The translations under genes were made by a program, and so were the position numbers. From Pseudomonas cremoricolorata (GTDB taxonomy: Bacteria; Pseudomonadota; Gammaproteobacteria; Pseudomonadales; Pseudomonadaceae): a DNA stretch of 64,000 nt. The stretch spans positions 2,666,001 through 2,730,000 of the forward strand of contig NZ_CP009455.1 in NCBI RefSeq assembly GCF_000759535.1, written 5' to 3'. Positions 37,855 through 47,630 of the stretch are shown one piece after another (position 1 is the stretch's first letter; every line of letters starts with the position of its first letter). Under the pieces are notes generated by a model, which made no database searches, was not told the DNA's origin, and worked only from the letters and a program-made list of their open reading frames with translations.

Positions 37855-39207
37855 ATGACAGCAAGAACGCCTACGGGCCTCGGTGTGGATGCCAAGCAAC
37901 GTCTGATCCAGCAAGCGCTGGCGCGCCGGCGCAGTGAGCCGGAACAGGCGAGCGGCGCCACATTGGAGCAGGCACAACAGGCTGCGCAAAAAGTCCCCGA
38001 GGCCTTCTACCGCTTCGACCAGTACCCGGGTTACCAGCACCTGCGGGTGATGCAACAGACCGGTGCGCGAATGGGCCTGAGCAGCCCTTTCTTCCGCCTG
38101 CACCAAGGCACTGCCGGGGCGCAGACGGACATCGCCGAGCGCCGCTACGTCAACTTCGCCAGCTATAACTACCTGGGCTATTCCGGGCACGCCGAGGTCG
38201 CCGAGGCGGCCAAGGCGGCAATCGATCGCTACGGCACCTCGGTATCGGCCAGCCGCCCGGTCTCCGGCGACCGTCCGTTGCACCGCGAGCTGGAGCGCGA
38301 GCTGGCCGAGCTGTACCAGGTGGATGACGCGGTGGTGATGGTCAGCGGCCATGCCACCAACGTCACCACCATCGGCTATCTGTTCGGCCCGCGCGACCTG
38401 GTGCTGCATGACGAGCTGATCCACAACAGCGTGCTGCAAGGCATCCAGTTGTCTGGCGCACGGCGGCTGTCATTCGCCCACAACGACTGGCAAGCCCTTG
38501 ATCGTTTGCTGGGTGAGCAGCGCCAGCACTTCGAGCGCGTGCTGGTGGTGGTTGAGGGCATCTACAGCATGGACGGCGACTACCCGGACCTGCCGCGCTT
38601 CGTCGAGCTCAAGCGCAAGCACAAGGTCTTCCTGATGGTCGACGAGGCGCATTCGCTGGGGGTCATGGGGCGCACCGGCCAAGGCATTCGCGAGCATTTC
38701 CAGCTGGCCGGCGATGACGTCGATATCTGGATGGGCACCCTGAGCAAGACCCTCGCCAGTTGCGGCGGATACATTGCCGGGTGCAGCGCGCTGGTCGAGC
38801 ATCTGAAATTCTTCGCCCCAGGCTTTCTCTACAGTGTCGGCATGCCGCCGTCGGTAACCGCGGCTGCGTTGGCCGCGGTGCGCCTGCTCAAGGCTGATCA
38901 AGGGGAGAGGGTCGGACAGTTGCAGGCACGCGGCGAACTGTTCCTGCGATTGGCGATTGCCGCCGGGCTGGACACGGCCACCAGCACCGGGCTTGCGGTG
39001 ATTCCGGTGATTACCGGCAGCTCGTTCAAGGCCGGACGGCTGTCCAGTGCACTGTTCGAGCGGGGTATCAATGCCCAACCCATCGTCTATCCGGCGGTGC
39101 CGGAGCAGGCTGCGCGGGTGCGCTTTTTCGTCTCGTGCGAGCACAGTGAAGCGCAGATTCGCGAGACGGTCGCCATTGTCGCCGAAGAAATGGCACGGCT
39201 CGCCTGA
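37855..39207 (+). CDS. PLP-dependent alpha-oxoamine synthase (BioF/SPT family)
   Basis: 450 residues. The family joins an acyl thioester to an amino acid with loss of CO2. Visible motifs: NFASYNYLGYSG, the PLP-stacking SGHATN, DEAHSLGVMGRTG and TLSKTLASCGG with the Schiff-base Lys298. An N-terminal extension of about 95 residues precedes the core, longer than in BioF or Kbl. It starts 9 bases after the PKS stop, so co-transcription is nearly certain, and no biotin or threonine-degradation genes are nearby. It most likely off-loads the PKS chain from the ACP as an aminoketone, as known for PKS-linked oxoamine synthases of fumonisin and saxitoxin synthesis. The amino acid used is unknown. Confidence 0.9.
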   Translation: MTARTPTGLGVDAKQRLIQQALARRRSEPEQASGATLEQAQQAAQKVPEAFYRFDQYPGYQHLRVMQQTGARMGLSSPFFRLHQGTAGAQTDIAERRYVNFASYNYLGYSGHAEVAEAAKAAIDRYGTSVSASRPVSGDRPLHRELERELAELYQVDDAVVMVSGHATNVTTIGYLFGPRDLVLHDELIHNSVLQGIQLSGARRLSFAHNDWQALDRLLGEQRQHFERVLVVVEGIYSMDGDYPDLPRFVELKRKHKVFLMVDEAHSLGVMGRTGQGIREHFQLAGDDVDIWMGTLSKTLASCGGYIAGCSALVEHLKFFAPGFLYSVGMPPSVTAAALAAVRLLKADQGERVGQLQARGELFLRLAIAAGLDTATSTGLAVIPVITGSSFKAGRLSSALFERGINAQPIVYPAVPEQAARVRFFVSCEHSEAQIRETVAIVAEEMARLA

Positions 39208-39228
39208 GTCGTCGAGCCCTGGGACAAC

Positions 39229-39248
39229 CTGCCGCCTTGACGCGGCAG
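39229..39248 (+). terminator. Possible terminator after the PKS–oxoamine synthase operon
   Basis: A 7-base-pair stem CTGCCGC / GCGGCAG with a 6-base loop begins 22 bases after the stop and is followed by the weakly T-rich AATTTGTTT. The T tract is broken, so efficiency is uncertain. Confidence 0.55.
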
Positions 39249-39444
39249 ACAATTTGTTTACGCCAGAGTTTCGGTTACAATCGGAAAAACGTTTCAGCCT
39301 TGTAGGGTTTTTCTGACCCTTGGCTGAGCGTTGCTGTTTTCCGGCTGGCGACTCCAATGATCAATAACAAGCGTGCGCTGAAGGACAGAAACAATCGAGG
39401 TCAGGCACTCGCCGTCCTTACGTGCTAACGATTGGAATTGATCA

Positions 39445-41079
39445 ATGTTCAAGAAAGCTGGCAAGACCCTGCTGGGTCTGGCTGTTGCCGCGAGCTTCAT
39501 GCACGCGCACGCCGCAGAAACCAAGAAAGTAGACGTGCTGCTGGTCGGCGGCGGGATCATGAGCTCCACCCTGGCGGTGTGGCTCAATGAGCTCGAGCCG
39601 AACTGGTCGATGGAGATGGTCGAGCGCCTGGACGGCGTGGCTGAAGAGAGTTCCAACGGCTGGAACAATGCGGGCACCGGTCACTCTGCGCTGGCTGAGC
39701 TGAACTACACCCCGGAAAACCAGGATGGCAGCATCAACATCAGCAAGGCCATCGAGATCAACGAAGCGTTCCAGATCTCGCGCCAGTTCTGGTCGTGGCA
39801 GGTGCGTCAGGGTGTGCTGAACAACCCGCACTCGTTCATCAACACCACGCCGCACATGAGCTTCGTGTGGGGTGATGACAACATCAAGTTCCTCAAGAAG
39901 CGTTACGACGCGCTGCAAGCCAGCCCGCTGTTCCGCCCGATGCAGTACTCTGAAGACCACGCGCAGATCGCCAAGTGGGTTCCGCTGATGATGGAAGGCC
40001 GTGACCCGAGCCAGAAGCTCGCGGTGACCTGGACCCCGATCGGCACTGACGTCAACTTCGGCGAGATCACCCGCCAGTTCGTCAAGCACTTGCAGACCCG
40101 TGACAACTTCGACCTGAAGCTGTCCAGCGAAGTGCAGGACATCACCCGCAACGACGACGGCTCGTGGCACGTCGAGTACAAGAACCTCAAGGATGGCAGC
40201 GAGTCGGCCACCGACGCCAAGTTCCTGTTCATCGGTGCTGGCGGCGGCGCGCTGAAGCTGCTGCAGAAATCGGGCATCGAAGAAGCCAAGGAATACGCAG
40301 GCTTCCCGGTCGGCGGTTCGTTCCTGGTCACCGAGAACCCGAGCGTGGCCATGCAGCACATGGCCAAGGCCTACGGCATTGCCTCCACCGGTGCGCCGCC
40401 CATGTCGGTTCCGCACCTGGACACCCGTGTGCTGGACGGCAAGCGGGTGATCCTGTTTGGCCCATTCGCCACCTTTTCGACCAAGTTCCTGAAGAACGGC
40501 TCGTACCTCGACCTGCTCAAGAGCACCACGCTGCACAACGTGTGGCCAATGACCAAGGTCGGTGTCGATCAATACCCACTGGTTGAATACCTTGCTGGTC
40601 AGCTGATGCTGTCGGACGAAGACCGCTTCGAAGCGCTGCGCACCTACTTCCCGCACGCCAAGAAAGAAGACTGGCGTCTGTGGCAGGCCGGTCAGCGCGT
40701 GCAGATCATCAAGCGTGATGCCGAACACGGCGGCGTGCTGAAGCTGGGTACCGAAGTGGTGGCCTCCAAGGACCGCACCCTGGCCGGTCTGCTGGGTGCC
40801 TCGCCAGGTGCCTCCACCGCAGCGCCGATCATGCTCAACGTGCTCGAAACCATCTTCAAGGAGAAGGTCGCGACCCCTGAGTGGCAAGCCAAGCTGCATC
40901 AGATCGTGCCGAGCTATGGCACCAAGCTGAACGACTCGGCTGCCGCGGTGCAGAAAGAGTGGAACTACACCGCCGAAGTGCTGCAGCTGGAGAAGCCGCC
41001 GGTCATCGACCAGAGCGTCGAAGCCGCCCCGGCCGACGCGCCTGCCAAGAACGACCCGGCACGCGACATGGCGCTGTAA
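39445..41079 (+). CDS. mqo: Malate:quinone oxidoreductase
   Basis: 544 residues; FAD enzyme oxidising malate to oxaloacetate with electrons to quinone, at the inner membrane. The FAD motif [13 protein letters not shown] begins about residue 30, and [12 protein letters not shown] is the Mqo signature. The first 24 residues ([23 protein letters not shown]) look like a Sec signal peptide with an AHA-A cleavage site, unusual for a peripheral membrane protein expected on the cytoplasmic face. A Lys/Pro/Ala-rich tail ends the protein. The 237-base gap upstream separates it from the oxoamine synthase, so it is probably transcribed independently. Confidence 0.94.
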   Translation: MFKKAGKTLLGLAVAASFMHAHAAETKKVDVLLVGGGIMSSTLAVWLNELEPNWSMEMVERLDGVAEESSNGWNNAGTGHSALAELNYTPENQDGSINISKAIEINEAFQISRQFWSWQVRQGVLNNPHSFINTTPHMSFVWGDDNIKFLKKRYDALQASPLFRPMQYSEDHAQIAKWVPLMMEGRDPSQKLAVTWTPIGTDVNFGEITRQFVKHLQTRDNFDLKLSSEVQDITRNDDGSWHVEYKNLKDGSESATDAKFLFIGAGGGALKLLQKSGIEEAKEYAGFPVGGSFLVTENPSVAMQHMAKAYGIASTGAPPMSVPHLDTRVLDGKRVILFGPFATFSTKFLKNGSYLDLLKSTTLHNVWPMTKVGVDQYPLVEYLAGQLMLSDEDRFEALRTYFPHAKKEDWRLWQAGQRVQIIKRDAEHGGVLKLGTEVVASKDRTLAGLLGASPGASTAAPIMLNVLETIFKEKVATPEWQAKLHQIVPSYGTKLNDSAAAVQKEWNYTAEVLQLEKPPVIDQSVEAAPADAPAKNDPARDMAL

Positions 41080-41127
41080 ACCGTCGAGCTGATGCCGCTG
41101 TCAGAGCGGTATCGTCGAGATGAAAAA

Positions 41128-41161
41128 AACCGGGCCACTGAGTAGTGGCCCGGTTTTTTTG
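41128..41161 (+). terminator. Rho-independent terminator after mqo
   Basis: A 12-base-pair perfect stem (AACCGGGCCACT / AGTGGCCCGGTT) with a GAGT loop is flanked by A residues on the left and T residues on the right, so it could act in both directions, for mqo and for the convergent lipocalin gene. Confidence 0.93.
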
Positions 41162-41236
41162 TGTCTTGGGTGTGGTGGCTGCGCCTGACCGTCCTGAAGA
41201 ACACGACGCCATTGCAGCCCCCCTCAACTCTTCACA

Positions 41237-41782
41237 TCACTTGCGCCAGATCAACTCCGACGTGTCATAGCCCTGATCCTTCGCCACTTTCAGCAGTTGC
41301 TCACGTACCGCGGGGGTGACTTCGGGGGTGCGCGACAACAGCCACAGGTAGTCGCGGTCGGGGTGGCCGACCACTGCAACCTTGTAGTCGGGATCGTGGT
41401 AGAGCACCCAGTACTGGCCCTTGGTCAGGCCTGGGGCGATGCGGCTGAACCAGTTGTTGAAGCGCACCCAGAGCTTGTCGGTACGGCCGGCCACCTGCGG
41501 CTCGGCGATGCCGTTGACCTCGCTGAGTTCGCCGTCCTTGTCGCGGCAACGGTTGGTGACGTCGATCCGACCGTCTTCGCGCAGGGCGTAGTGGGCTTCG
41601 GACTGTACGCACTTGCGCTGGAAGAACATCGGCAGCCGTGCCAGTTCGTACCAGGTGCCCTGGTAGCGTTGCAGATCGACCTGCATGGTCGCGGGGGCCG
41701 AGGCCGAGCGTTCGCTGCTGCTACTGCAGGCGGCCAGGGCGAGGGGGATACAGGCAAGCAGAAGCAGCGTGCGGGTTTTCAT
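41237..41782 (-). CDS. blc: Outer-membrane lipocalin lipoprotein
   Basis: 181 residues. MKTRTLLLLACIPLALAAC is a lipoprotein signal with the LAAC lipobox; the following Ser-rich stretch suggests outer-membrane sorting. The lipocalin fold is shown by YQGTWYELARLP near residue 42 and the late YHDPDYKVAVVG and YLWLLSRTP strands. Such Blc proteins bind lysophospholipids or fatty acids. ATG 41782 is fixed by GGAGG just upstream and by the signal peptide; an upstream in-frame extension lies in the apeB end region. Confidence 0.92.
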   Translation of the reverse strand: MKTRTLLLLACIPLALAACSSSSERSASAPATMQVDLQRYQGTWYELARLPMFFQRKCVQSEAHYALREDGRIDVTNRCRDKDGELSEVNGIAEPQVAGRTDKLWVRFNNWFSRIAPGLTKGQYWVLYHDPDYKVAVVGHPDRDYLWLLSRTPEVTPAVREQLLKVAKDQGYDTSELIWRK

Positions 41783-41894
41783 GAAACCTCCAGAGCAGCC
41801 AGGTGGGGCGCCGCCGCCATGGGCTTGGCGGCGGCAGCGTCTGAAGGTTTGATGCCGCGGCGCGGCGAAAGTTGACTGCGCGGCGGCGGGTCGA

Positions 41895-43184
41895 TCAGGG
41901 CAGGTCGTGGCTGCGATAGAACGCGGCCAGCACTTTGACCAGATGCGCCAGATCATGGCTGCCGCACAGCTCGCGGATCGAGTGCATGGCGAAGGTCGGC
42001 AGGCCGATGTCCACCGTGCGCACGCCCAGATGGCTGGCGGTGATCGGGCCGATGGTCGAGCCGCAGCCCATGTCGCTGCGCACCACGAAGCTTTGCACCG
42101 GCACTTCCTCGGCCATGCACAGGTGGCGGAAGAAGCCCGCGGTTTCGCTGTTGGTGGCGTAGCGCTGGTTGCTGTTGACCTTGATCACCGGGCCGGCATT
42201 GAGCTTGGGTCCGTGGTTGGCATCGTGCTTTTCGGCGTAGTTGGGGTGCACGCCGTGGGCGTTGTCGGCCGAGATCATCAGCGAGCGTTGGATGGTGCGC
42301 ACGTACTCATCGCCGTTGGGCAGCAGCCGTTGCAGGGTCTGTTCGAGCATCGGGCCGTCGGCGCCGCAGGCCGAGGCCGAGCCGATTTCTTCGTGATCGG
42401 TGCACACCAGCACGCAGGTCTCTTCGCTGTCGGCGCTGAGCAGCGCTTGCAGGCCGGCATAGCACGACAGCAGGTTGTCCAGGCGGGCGCCGGCGATGAA
42501 GTCGCCGTTCAAGCCGATTAGGGCAGCGTCCTGGGTGTCGTAGAAGCTCAGCTCGTAATCGAGCACCACGTCGGCGATCAGTTCGTGCTCGCGGGCCAGT
42601 TGCTCGGTGAGCAGGGCGCGGAAGTCGACACGCTCGTCCCCGGCCACCTGCGCCAGAATGGGCGGCAGTTCGCTTTGCGGGTTGATCGCCCAGCCTTCGT
42701 TGGCGGTGCGGTTGAGGTGGATCGCCAAGTTGGGAATGATCGCGATGGGCAGCTTGAAGTCGATCAGCTGGCTTTCCACCTTGCCGTCGCGGCGGAAGGT
42801 CACGCGCCCGGCCAGCGACAGGTCGCGGTCGAACCACGGTGCCAGCAACGCGCCGCCATACACCTCGACGCCCAGTTGCAGGAAGCCGTGGCGTTGCAGT
42901 TCAGGTTGCGGCTTGACCCGCAGGCAAGGGCTGTCGGTGTGCGCGCCGACCATGCGAATACCGCCGCGCAGCGGCGCCTGCCGGCCCAGGCTGATGGCGA
43001 TCAGCGACGAGTCGTTGCGGGTCACGTAGTAGCGCCCGCCGGGCACCGTCGACCAACTGTCACGCTCGTCAAGGCGCTGGTAGCCGGCTGCTTCCAGGCG
43101 CTGGGCCAGGCTCGCGGTGGCGTGGAATGGGGTAGGGGAGGCCTTGAGGAAATCGATCAGGCCGGCATTGAGGGCATCGCGCAT
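41895..43184 (-). CDS. apeB: M18 family aminopeptidase
   Basis: 429 residues, the family length. Zinc ligands are seen in [13 protein letters not shown] (His-x-Asp), in CTDHEEIGS with the catalytic Glu, and in the late [11 protein letters not shown] region; [11 protein letters not shown] is also typical. It releases N-terminal, often acidic, residues from peptides in the cytosol. The start at 43184 gives [13 protein letters not shown], the standard N terminus; the frame open upstream lies inside the LysR gene. The 53-base gap to the LysR gene and the shared strand allow co-transcription. Confidence 0.93.
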   Translation of the reverse strand: MRDALNAGLIDFLKASPTPFHATASLAQRLEAAGYQRLDERDSWSTVPGGRYYVTRNDSSLIAISLGRQAPLRGGIRMVGAHTDSPCLRVKPQPELQRHGFLQLGVEVYGGALLAPWFDRDLSLAGRVTFRRDGKVESQLIDFKLPIAIIPNLAIHLNRTANEGWAINPQSELPPILAQVAGDERVDFRALLTEQLAREHELIADVVLDYELSFYDTQDAALIGLNGDFIAGARLDNLLSCYAGLQALLSADSEETCVLVCTDHEEIGSASACGADGPMLEQTLQRLLPNGDEYVRTIQRSLMISADNAHGVHPNYAEKHDANHGPKLNAGPVIKVNSNQRYATNSETAGFFRHLCMAEEVPVQSFVVRSDMGCGSTIGPITASHLGVRTVDIGLPTFAMHSIRELCGSHDLAHLVKVLAAFYRSHDLP

Positions 43185-43237
43185 AGGTCGCTCCAGACAG
43201 CAGAGGCGCGAGTTTAACGCAGTTTGTCGCGCGCTGA

Positions 43238-44122
43238 TCAGGCGCCGAAGAGTTTCTGCGCCTGGGCGAAGCACTGCTCGGCGATGGCCGAACGCGGTTC
43301 GCTGCGGCGCAGCAGCAGGCCCAGCTGGCTGCGGATGCGCGCATCCTCCAGCGGCACGATGCGCAGGTGCTCGCTGGCATCCTCCAGGCCGAAGTCCAGC
43401 GGCATCACCGCGCAGCACAAGCCACCGCTGACCGCCTGCAGCAACTGGAAGGTGGAGTCGCTCTCCAGCACCACACGTGGCTCCAGGCCACGGCTGCGCA
43501 GGCTCAAGTCGAGCGACTGGCGGTAATGCATGCCTTTGCTCGGCAGGCCCAGGGCAAGGCTGCCCAACGCCTCCCATGGCAACTGCTCGGCCTCGAAGCG
43601 GTGATGACGGGTGTCGTGCAGCAGGCCCATGGTGGTCACACCCAGTTCGAGCACGTCGAAGTAGCGGGTGTCGACTTGATCCAGATAGCAGATGCCCAAA
43701 TCCAGCTGGTTACGGCTCAGGCCATCGATGATCTGCTCGGAACTGAGCGAGGACAGCTGAAACTGCAGGCCGGGGTGTTCGGCACGCAGCGGCACCAGCA
43801 GGCTCATGGGATTGAAGCTGGCCAATGGCACCGAACCCAAGCGCAAGTTGCCGACCACCTGGCCGCGACAGCTGGCGGCCTCGGCATGCAGGCCGTCGTG
43901 CGCCGCCAGCAGCGTGCGTGCCCAGGCCAGGATGCGCTCGCCGGCCTCGGTGAAGCCCTCGAAGCGCTGGCCGCGCTTGACCAAGGTCAGCTCCAGCTCG
44001 TCTTCCAGGTTGCGCAGGCGCATCGACAAGGTCGGCTGGGTGACATGGCAGAGGGCGGCAGCTTGGCCGAAGTGGCGGGTCTGGTCGAGGGCCAGAAGGA
44101 ATTTGAGCTGCTTGATGTCCAT
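43238..44122 (-). CDS. LysR-family transcriptional regulator
   Basis: 294 residues. The N-terminal winged helix-turn-helix reads [30 protein letters not shown], a classical LysR DNA-binding domain (quoted in part: TQPTLSMRL), and the rest is a periplasmic-binding-protein-like effector domain. The effector and target are unknown. LysR proteins often control a divergent neighbour, but the gene to the right (moaA) is on the same strand, so the target is not evident; apeB downstream could be co-transcribed. Confidence 0.88.
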   Translation of the reverse strand: MDIKQLKFLLALDQTRHFGQAAALCHVTQPTLSMRLRNLEDELELTLVKRGQRFEGFTEAGERILAWARTLLAAHDGLHAEAASCRGQVVGNLRLGSVPLASFNPMSLLVPLRAEHPGLQFQLSSLSSEQIIDGLSRNQLDLGICYLDQVDTRYFDVLELGVTTMGLLHDTRHHRFEAEQLPWEALGSLALGLPSKGMHYRQSLDLSLRSRGLEPRVVLESDSTFQLLQAVSGGLCCAVMPLDFGLEDASEHLRIVPLEDARIRSQLGLLLRRSEPRSAIAEQCFAQAQKLFGA

Positions 44123-44243
44123 GGAAAAACCTGCGCGTGCGTAGGTCTGTGACCATAACCAAGTCCGGGGGTTGCCGCCATCTCTAATAGAGCACGTTGA
44201 TCGTGTGGTGAGCGGCGTCGATGACTTGGGTGCGCAGCCGGCG

Positions 44244-45239
44244 TCAGCCGCCGGTCATGTTCATGAAGCGCAGAATCTGCACATCACCGCCGACCTCGAA
44301 GTGATGCCGGTAAGGCTTGAGCTGAACCGCATCGCGGATGGCCGCTTCGAGCCGTGCGCAGTCACCAGGGTGGGCACGCACGACCTGCTTGAGGTCCAGC
44401 GAATGTTCGTTGCCCAGGCACAGCAACAGGCGACCTTCGACGGTCAGGCGCACGCGGTTGCAGGTGGCGCAGAAGTTGTGGCTGTGCGGTGAAATGAAGC
44501 CGACTCGGGTTTGCGCGGCTTCGGCCAGGCGCCAGTAGCGGGCCGGGCCGGCCGAAGATTCGGCCGACTCGATCAGGGTGAAATGTTCGGCCAGGCGCTC
44601 GCGCACTTCATCGCTGGAACAGAAGGATTCGCCGCGTTCATGCTCGCTGATGACCCCAAGCGGCATTTCCTCGATGAAGGTGATATCCAGCTCGCGCTCG
44701 ATGGCAAAACGCACCAGATCCACCAGTTCGTCATCGTTGCGCCCCTTGAGCACCACCGCGTTGAGCTTGGTGCGCCGGAAACCGGCGGCGCGCGCGGCGT
44801 CGATACCGGCGACAACCTGGGCCAGGTCGCCGGTGCGAGTAAGCTGGTGGAAGCGCTCGGGTTTCAGGCTGTCGAGGCTGATGTTGAGCCGGGTGACACC
44901 CGCGTCGAACAACGGCTGGGCCAGGCGCGGCAGTTGCGAGCCGTTGCTGGTCAGGCACAGTTCGCGCAGGCCGGGCAGGGCAGCGATACGCTGGCACAGC
45001 TCGACGATGCCTTGGCGCACCAGTGGTTCGCCGCCGGTGAGGCGAATCTTGCGCGTGCCAAGGGCAACGAAGCGTTCGGCGATCTGGTACAGCTCTTCGA
45101 GGGAAAGAATCTGCTGGCGCGGCAGGAACTGCATGTCTTCGGCCATGCAATAGACGCAGCGGAAATCGCAACGGTCGGTCACTGACATCCGCAGGTAGTC
45201 GATCTTGCGATTGAAACCGTCGATCAAAGCGTCGTTCAC
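44244..45239 (-). CDS. moaA: GTP 3',8-cyclase, molybdenum cofactor synthesis
   Basis: 331 residues; radical-SAM enzyme for the first step of molybdopterin synthesis. The SAM cluster ligands are Cys24, Cys28 and Cys31 (CDFRCVYC), GGEP binds SAM, the second cluster ligands lie in CATCNRVRL and a later Cys, and the chain ends in the essential Gly-Gly. GTG at 45239 gives the usual N terminus [15 protein letters not shown] 45299 is a longer alternative. No other moa or moe gene is in the window. Confidence 0.94.
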   Translation of the reverse strand: MNDALIDGFNRKIDYLRMSVTDRCDFRCVYCMAEDMQFLPRQQILSLEELYQIAERFVALGTRKIRLTGGEPLVRQGIVELCQRIAALPGLRELCLTSNGSQLPRLAQPLFDAGVTRLNISLDSLKPERFHQLTRTGDLAQVVAGIDAARAAGFRRTKLNAVVLKGRNDDELVDLVRFAIERELDITFIEEMPLGVISEHERGESFCSSDEVRERLAEHFTLIESAESSAGPARYWRLAEAAQTRVGFISPHSHNFCATCNRVRLTVEGRLLLCLGNEHSLDLKQVVRAHPGDCARLEAAIRDAVQLKPYRHHFEVGGDVQILRFMNMTGG

Positions 45240-45376
45240 GTCGTTGCCTGTGTTGCCAGAAGAGTTGCCAGGAGCCCTTGATGCAGCGCGTCCCGGCATG
45301 GGCCACGCTATAGCGTGAATCGGGGCGCCGTCAAATCGCTTTCACCGACCGTACCATCGATCGCCTCTATCAGCGT

Positions 45377-45838
45377 TCAACTGCGACGTACGGGATAGGC
45401 CGTGGTGTATTTCATCTTTTCCATGGCAAAGCTCGAGGTCACGTTGGACAAGCCTTCGGTGCAGTTGATCAGCTTCTTGTAGAAGCGGTCGTAGGCGGCG
45501 ATGTCGGCCACCACCACGCGCAGCAGGTAGTCCCAGTCACCGGCCATGCGGTAGCACTCCATCACCTCTTCGAAGGCCGTGATGGTGGCGCCGAAGCGTT
45601 CCAGCCAGGCGCTGTCGTGGCGCTGGGTCTTGAGCTGGACGAACACCGTCAGCCCCAGCCCCAGACGCTCCGGGTCGAGCAGGGCGACCCGGCCGCGTAT
45701 ATAGCCGTCTTCCTCCAGGCGCTTGACCCGTTTCCAGCAGGGGGTGGTCGAGAGGTTGACGGCCTCGGCCAGGTCTTTGAGCGACATCGAGGCATCGCGC
45801 TGCAGCAGGGTGAGGATGTGCTGGTCGAAACTGTCCAT
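45377..45838 (-). CDS. Lrp/AsnC-family transcriptional regulator
   Basis: 153 residues: N-terminal helix-turn-helix ([20 protein letters not shown]) and C-terminal RAM domain ([15 protein letters not shown]), which binds amino acids and drives oligomerisation. ATG 45838 gives MDSFDQHIL, the standard start. It is divergent from the trans-sulfuration enzyme at 45978 across a 139-base gap, so control of that gene by a sulfur amino acid is likely. Confidence 0.92.
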   Translation of the reverse strand: MDSFDQHILTLLQRDASMSLKDLAEAVNLSTTPCWKRVKRLEEDGYIRGRVALLDPERLGLGLTVFVQLKTQRHDSAWLERFGATITAFEEVMECYRMAGDWDYLLRVVVADIAAYDRFYKKLINCTEGLSNVTSSFAMEKMKYTTAYPVRRS

Positions 45839-45977
45839 GGTGTTGCGGGCGATCCTGAGGGTGAAGGTCTCAAGACTACCGTCTGGGCGGGAAAAAGCAT
45901 CCCCTGGCGTGTGGCGGCGTCGCTGCCAGTGATGCCTGTGCCATAGTGATGCCACTTCCCAGCCACCGGAGCCCGCC
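45839..45977. promoter_or_regulatory. Divergent promoter region between lrp-like gene and trans-sulfuration gene
   Basis: 139 bases between two divergent starts. It must hold the promoters for both genes and probably the binding site of the Lrp-family regulator. I could not define boxes with confidence. Confidence 0.6.
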
Positions 45978-47144
45978 ATGGCCGACAAGCCGCGTAGTTT
46001 TGCCACCCGTACGATCCACGCTGGCGAGCAGTCCCGCGTCGCCGACAACGCCATTTTCCCGCCCATCGTCACGGCCAGCTCGTTCATCAAGCGCAGCCTC
46101 GACGACACGCCTGAGTATTCCTACAGCCGGGTCGGCAACCCGACCCGGCACGCCTATGAGAGCTGCGTCGCGGCGCTGGAAGAGGGCGTCGGTGCGGTCG
46201 CCTGTGCCTCAGGTGTCAACGCCACCGCCACAGTGCTCGAGCTGCTGCCCAAGGATGCCCACGTGGTGGTCATGAACGGCGTCTACGGCGGCACGTTTCG
46301 CATTCTCGAAGATTTTCGCGGGCACACCTCAGGACTGACCACGAGTTATGTCGACCTCAACGACCTGGACGCCGTCGCTGCCGCCCTGCAGCCCAATACC
46401 CAGCTGATCTGGATCGAATCGCCCACCAACCCGTTGCTGCGCTTGGTCGACATCAAGGCGCTGTGCGAGCTGGCCAAGGCCCGCGGCATTCTCACCTGCA
46501 TCGACAACACCTTCTGCTCGCCGTGGAACCAGCGGCCGATCAGCCTCGGCGTCGATCTGGTGATGCACTCGGCGAGTAAATACATCGGCGGCCACTCGGA
46601 CCTGACCGGTGGCATCGTCGTCGCCGCCAACGAGACCCTGCTTGCGCGACTGCGGCGGATCAGCATGAGCATTGGCGCAGTGCAGGGGCCGTTCGACTGC
46701 TACCTGGCGCTGCGCGGGCTGAAGACCCTGGATGTGCGCATGGAGCGCCAGTGCGCCAATGCCTTGCAGGTGGCGCGCTTTCTGGAAAACCACGCACAGA
46801 TCGAGCAGGTGTTCTACCCAGGCCTGCCCAGCCATCCCCAACACGCGCTCTGTCAGCGGCAGATGCGCAGTGGCGGTGCGGTGGTGGCGATGCGCGTGAA
46901 GGGCGATCACGCTGCGCTCAATCGTTTGGTGGAGGCGTTGCAGTTGTTCGTGCTGGCCGACTCGCTGGGCGGGGTCGAGAGCATGATCAACCACTCCTGG
47001 AGCATGTCGCATTGCTCGCTCAGCGCCGAGCAGAAGCACGGCATGGGCATCAGCGAGAACCTGCTGCGCCTGTCGGTGGGCGTGGAGGACTACCGCGACC
47101 TGATCGACGACCTGGACACGGCGCTGGCTGCGGCGGCGGGGTGA
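45978..47144 (+). CDS. PLP-dependent trans-sulfuration enzyme (cystathionine gamma-lyase/synthase family)
   Basis: 388 residues of the Cys/Met-metabolism PLP family. YSRVGNPT, the [11 protein letters not shown]chiff-base lysine and [13 protein letters not shown] are present. At the position of the methionine gamma-lyase cysteine it has Gly (NGVYGGTF), so that activity is less likely; cystathionine gamma-lyase, gamma-synthase or a sulfhydrylase cannot be separated from sequence. The divergent Lrp-type regulator supports a catabolic, amino-acid-induced role. Confidence 0.86.
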   Translation: MADKPRSFATRTIHAGEQSRVADNAIFPPIVTASSFIKRSLDDTPEYSYSRVGNPTRHAYESCVAALEEGVGAVACASGVNATATVLELLPKDAHVVVMNGVYGGTFRILEDFRGHTSGLTTSYVDLNDLDAVAAALQPNTQLIWIESPTNPLLRLVDIKALCELAKARGILTCIDNTFCSPWNQRPISLGVDLVMHSASKYIGGHSDLTGGIVVAANETLLARLRRISMSIGAVQGPFDCYLALRGLKTLDVRMERQCANALQVARFLENHAQIEQVFYPGLPSHPQHALCQRQMRSGGAVVAMRVKGDHAALNRLVEALQLFVLADSLGGVESMINHSWSMSHCSLSAEQKHGMGISENLLRLSVGVEDYRDLIDDLDTALAAAAG

Positions 47145-47149
47145 GCGAT

Positions 47150-47177
47150 GGCTGGCCCGGCCAAACCGGGCGCAGCC
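47150..47177. terminator. Hairpin between convergent genes
   Basis: An interrupted stem (GGCT and CCCGG pairing with CCGGG and AGCC) with a CCAAA loop fills the 46-base gap between two convergent stops. There is no T tract, so termination is only suggested by position. Confidence 0.4.
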
Positions 47178-47190
47178 AATGGGCGAGGGG

Positions 47191-47427
47191 TCAGTTCTGG
47201 GTTGGGTGAACGATGCGCTCGATCTGGTCCTTGAGCAGCAGGCGCTCCTTGCGCATGCGGTTGATGGCCTCGTCGCTGGTGCCGTTGCGCTCGGCCACCA
47301 GCACTTCCTTGTCCTTGGCGTTGTACTGTTTGTGCAGGGTGTGCAGGTTCTGATCCTGGTCGATCAGCGCCTGGAAGGTGTCGGCAGTCATGTTCAGGTC
47401 GGCGAGCAAATCGTGCGGAACTGGCAT
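47191..47427 (-). CDS. YdcH family protein (DUF465)
   Basis: 78 residues, almost entirely alpha-helical, with the NRMRKERLLLKDQIE C-terminal helix of DUF465/YdcH. Function is unknown. ATG 47427 has GAAGAG just upstream; the frame continues upstream without a better start. Confidence 0.82.
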   Translation of the reverse strand: MPVPHDLLADLNMTADTFQALIDQDQNLHTLHKQYNAKDKEVLVAERNGTSDEAINRMRKERLLLKDQIERIVHPTQN

Positions 47428-47630
47428 CTCTTCACCTCGGTTCAGGGGTACAGGGTGGTGTGGCTGAGGATAGACCCGCTGCCGGTGCCTGGCGAACTTG
47501 CCGGGCCTGGCGCAGCGCCGGGCAGTCGGGACTGTCATCGTACTGCCTTGTGACCGGCTACCACGGTGCGGGTTTCACCCGCAGGGGCCTCGACGTATAT
47601 ACTGCGCGCCACTGTTTGTAGGAGAGCCTC

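Noticed and set aside
35029..38439. 1136-residue open frame on the minus strand opposite the PKS and oxoamine synthase
   Set aside because: It is a GC-bias shadow: it mirrors the codon pattern of the plus-strand genes, is rich in Gln/Val/Leu/His without domain motifs, and crosses two real genes.
39442..40899. 485-residue minus-strand frame opposite mqo
   Set aside because: Antisense shadow; mqo has all its expected motifs on the plus strand.
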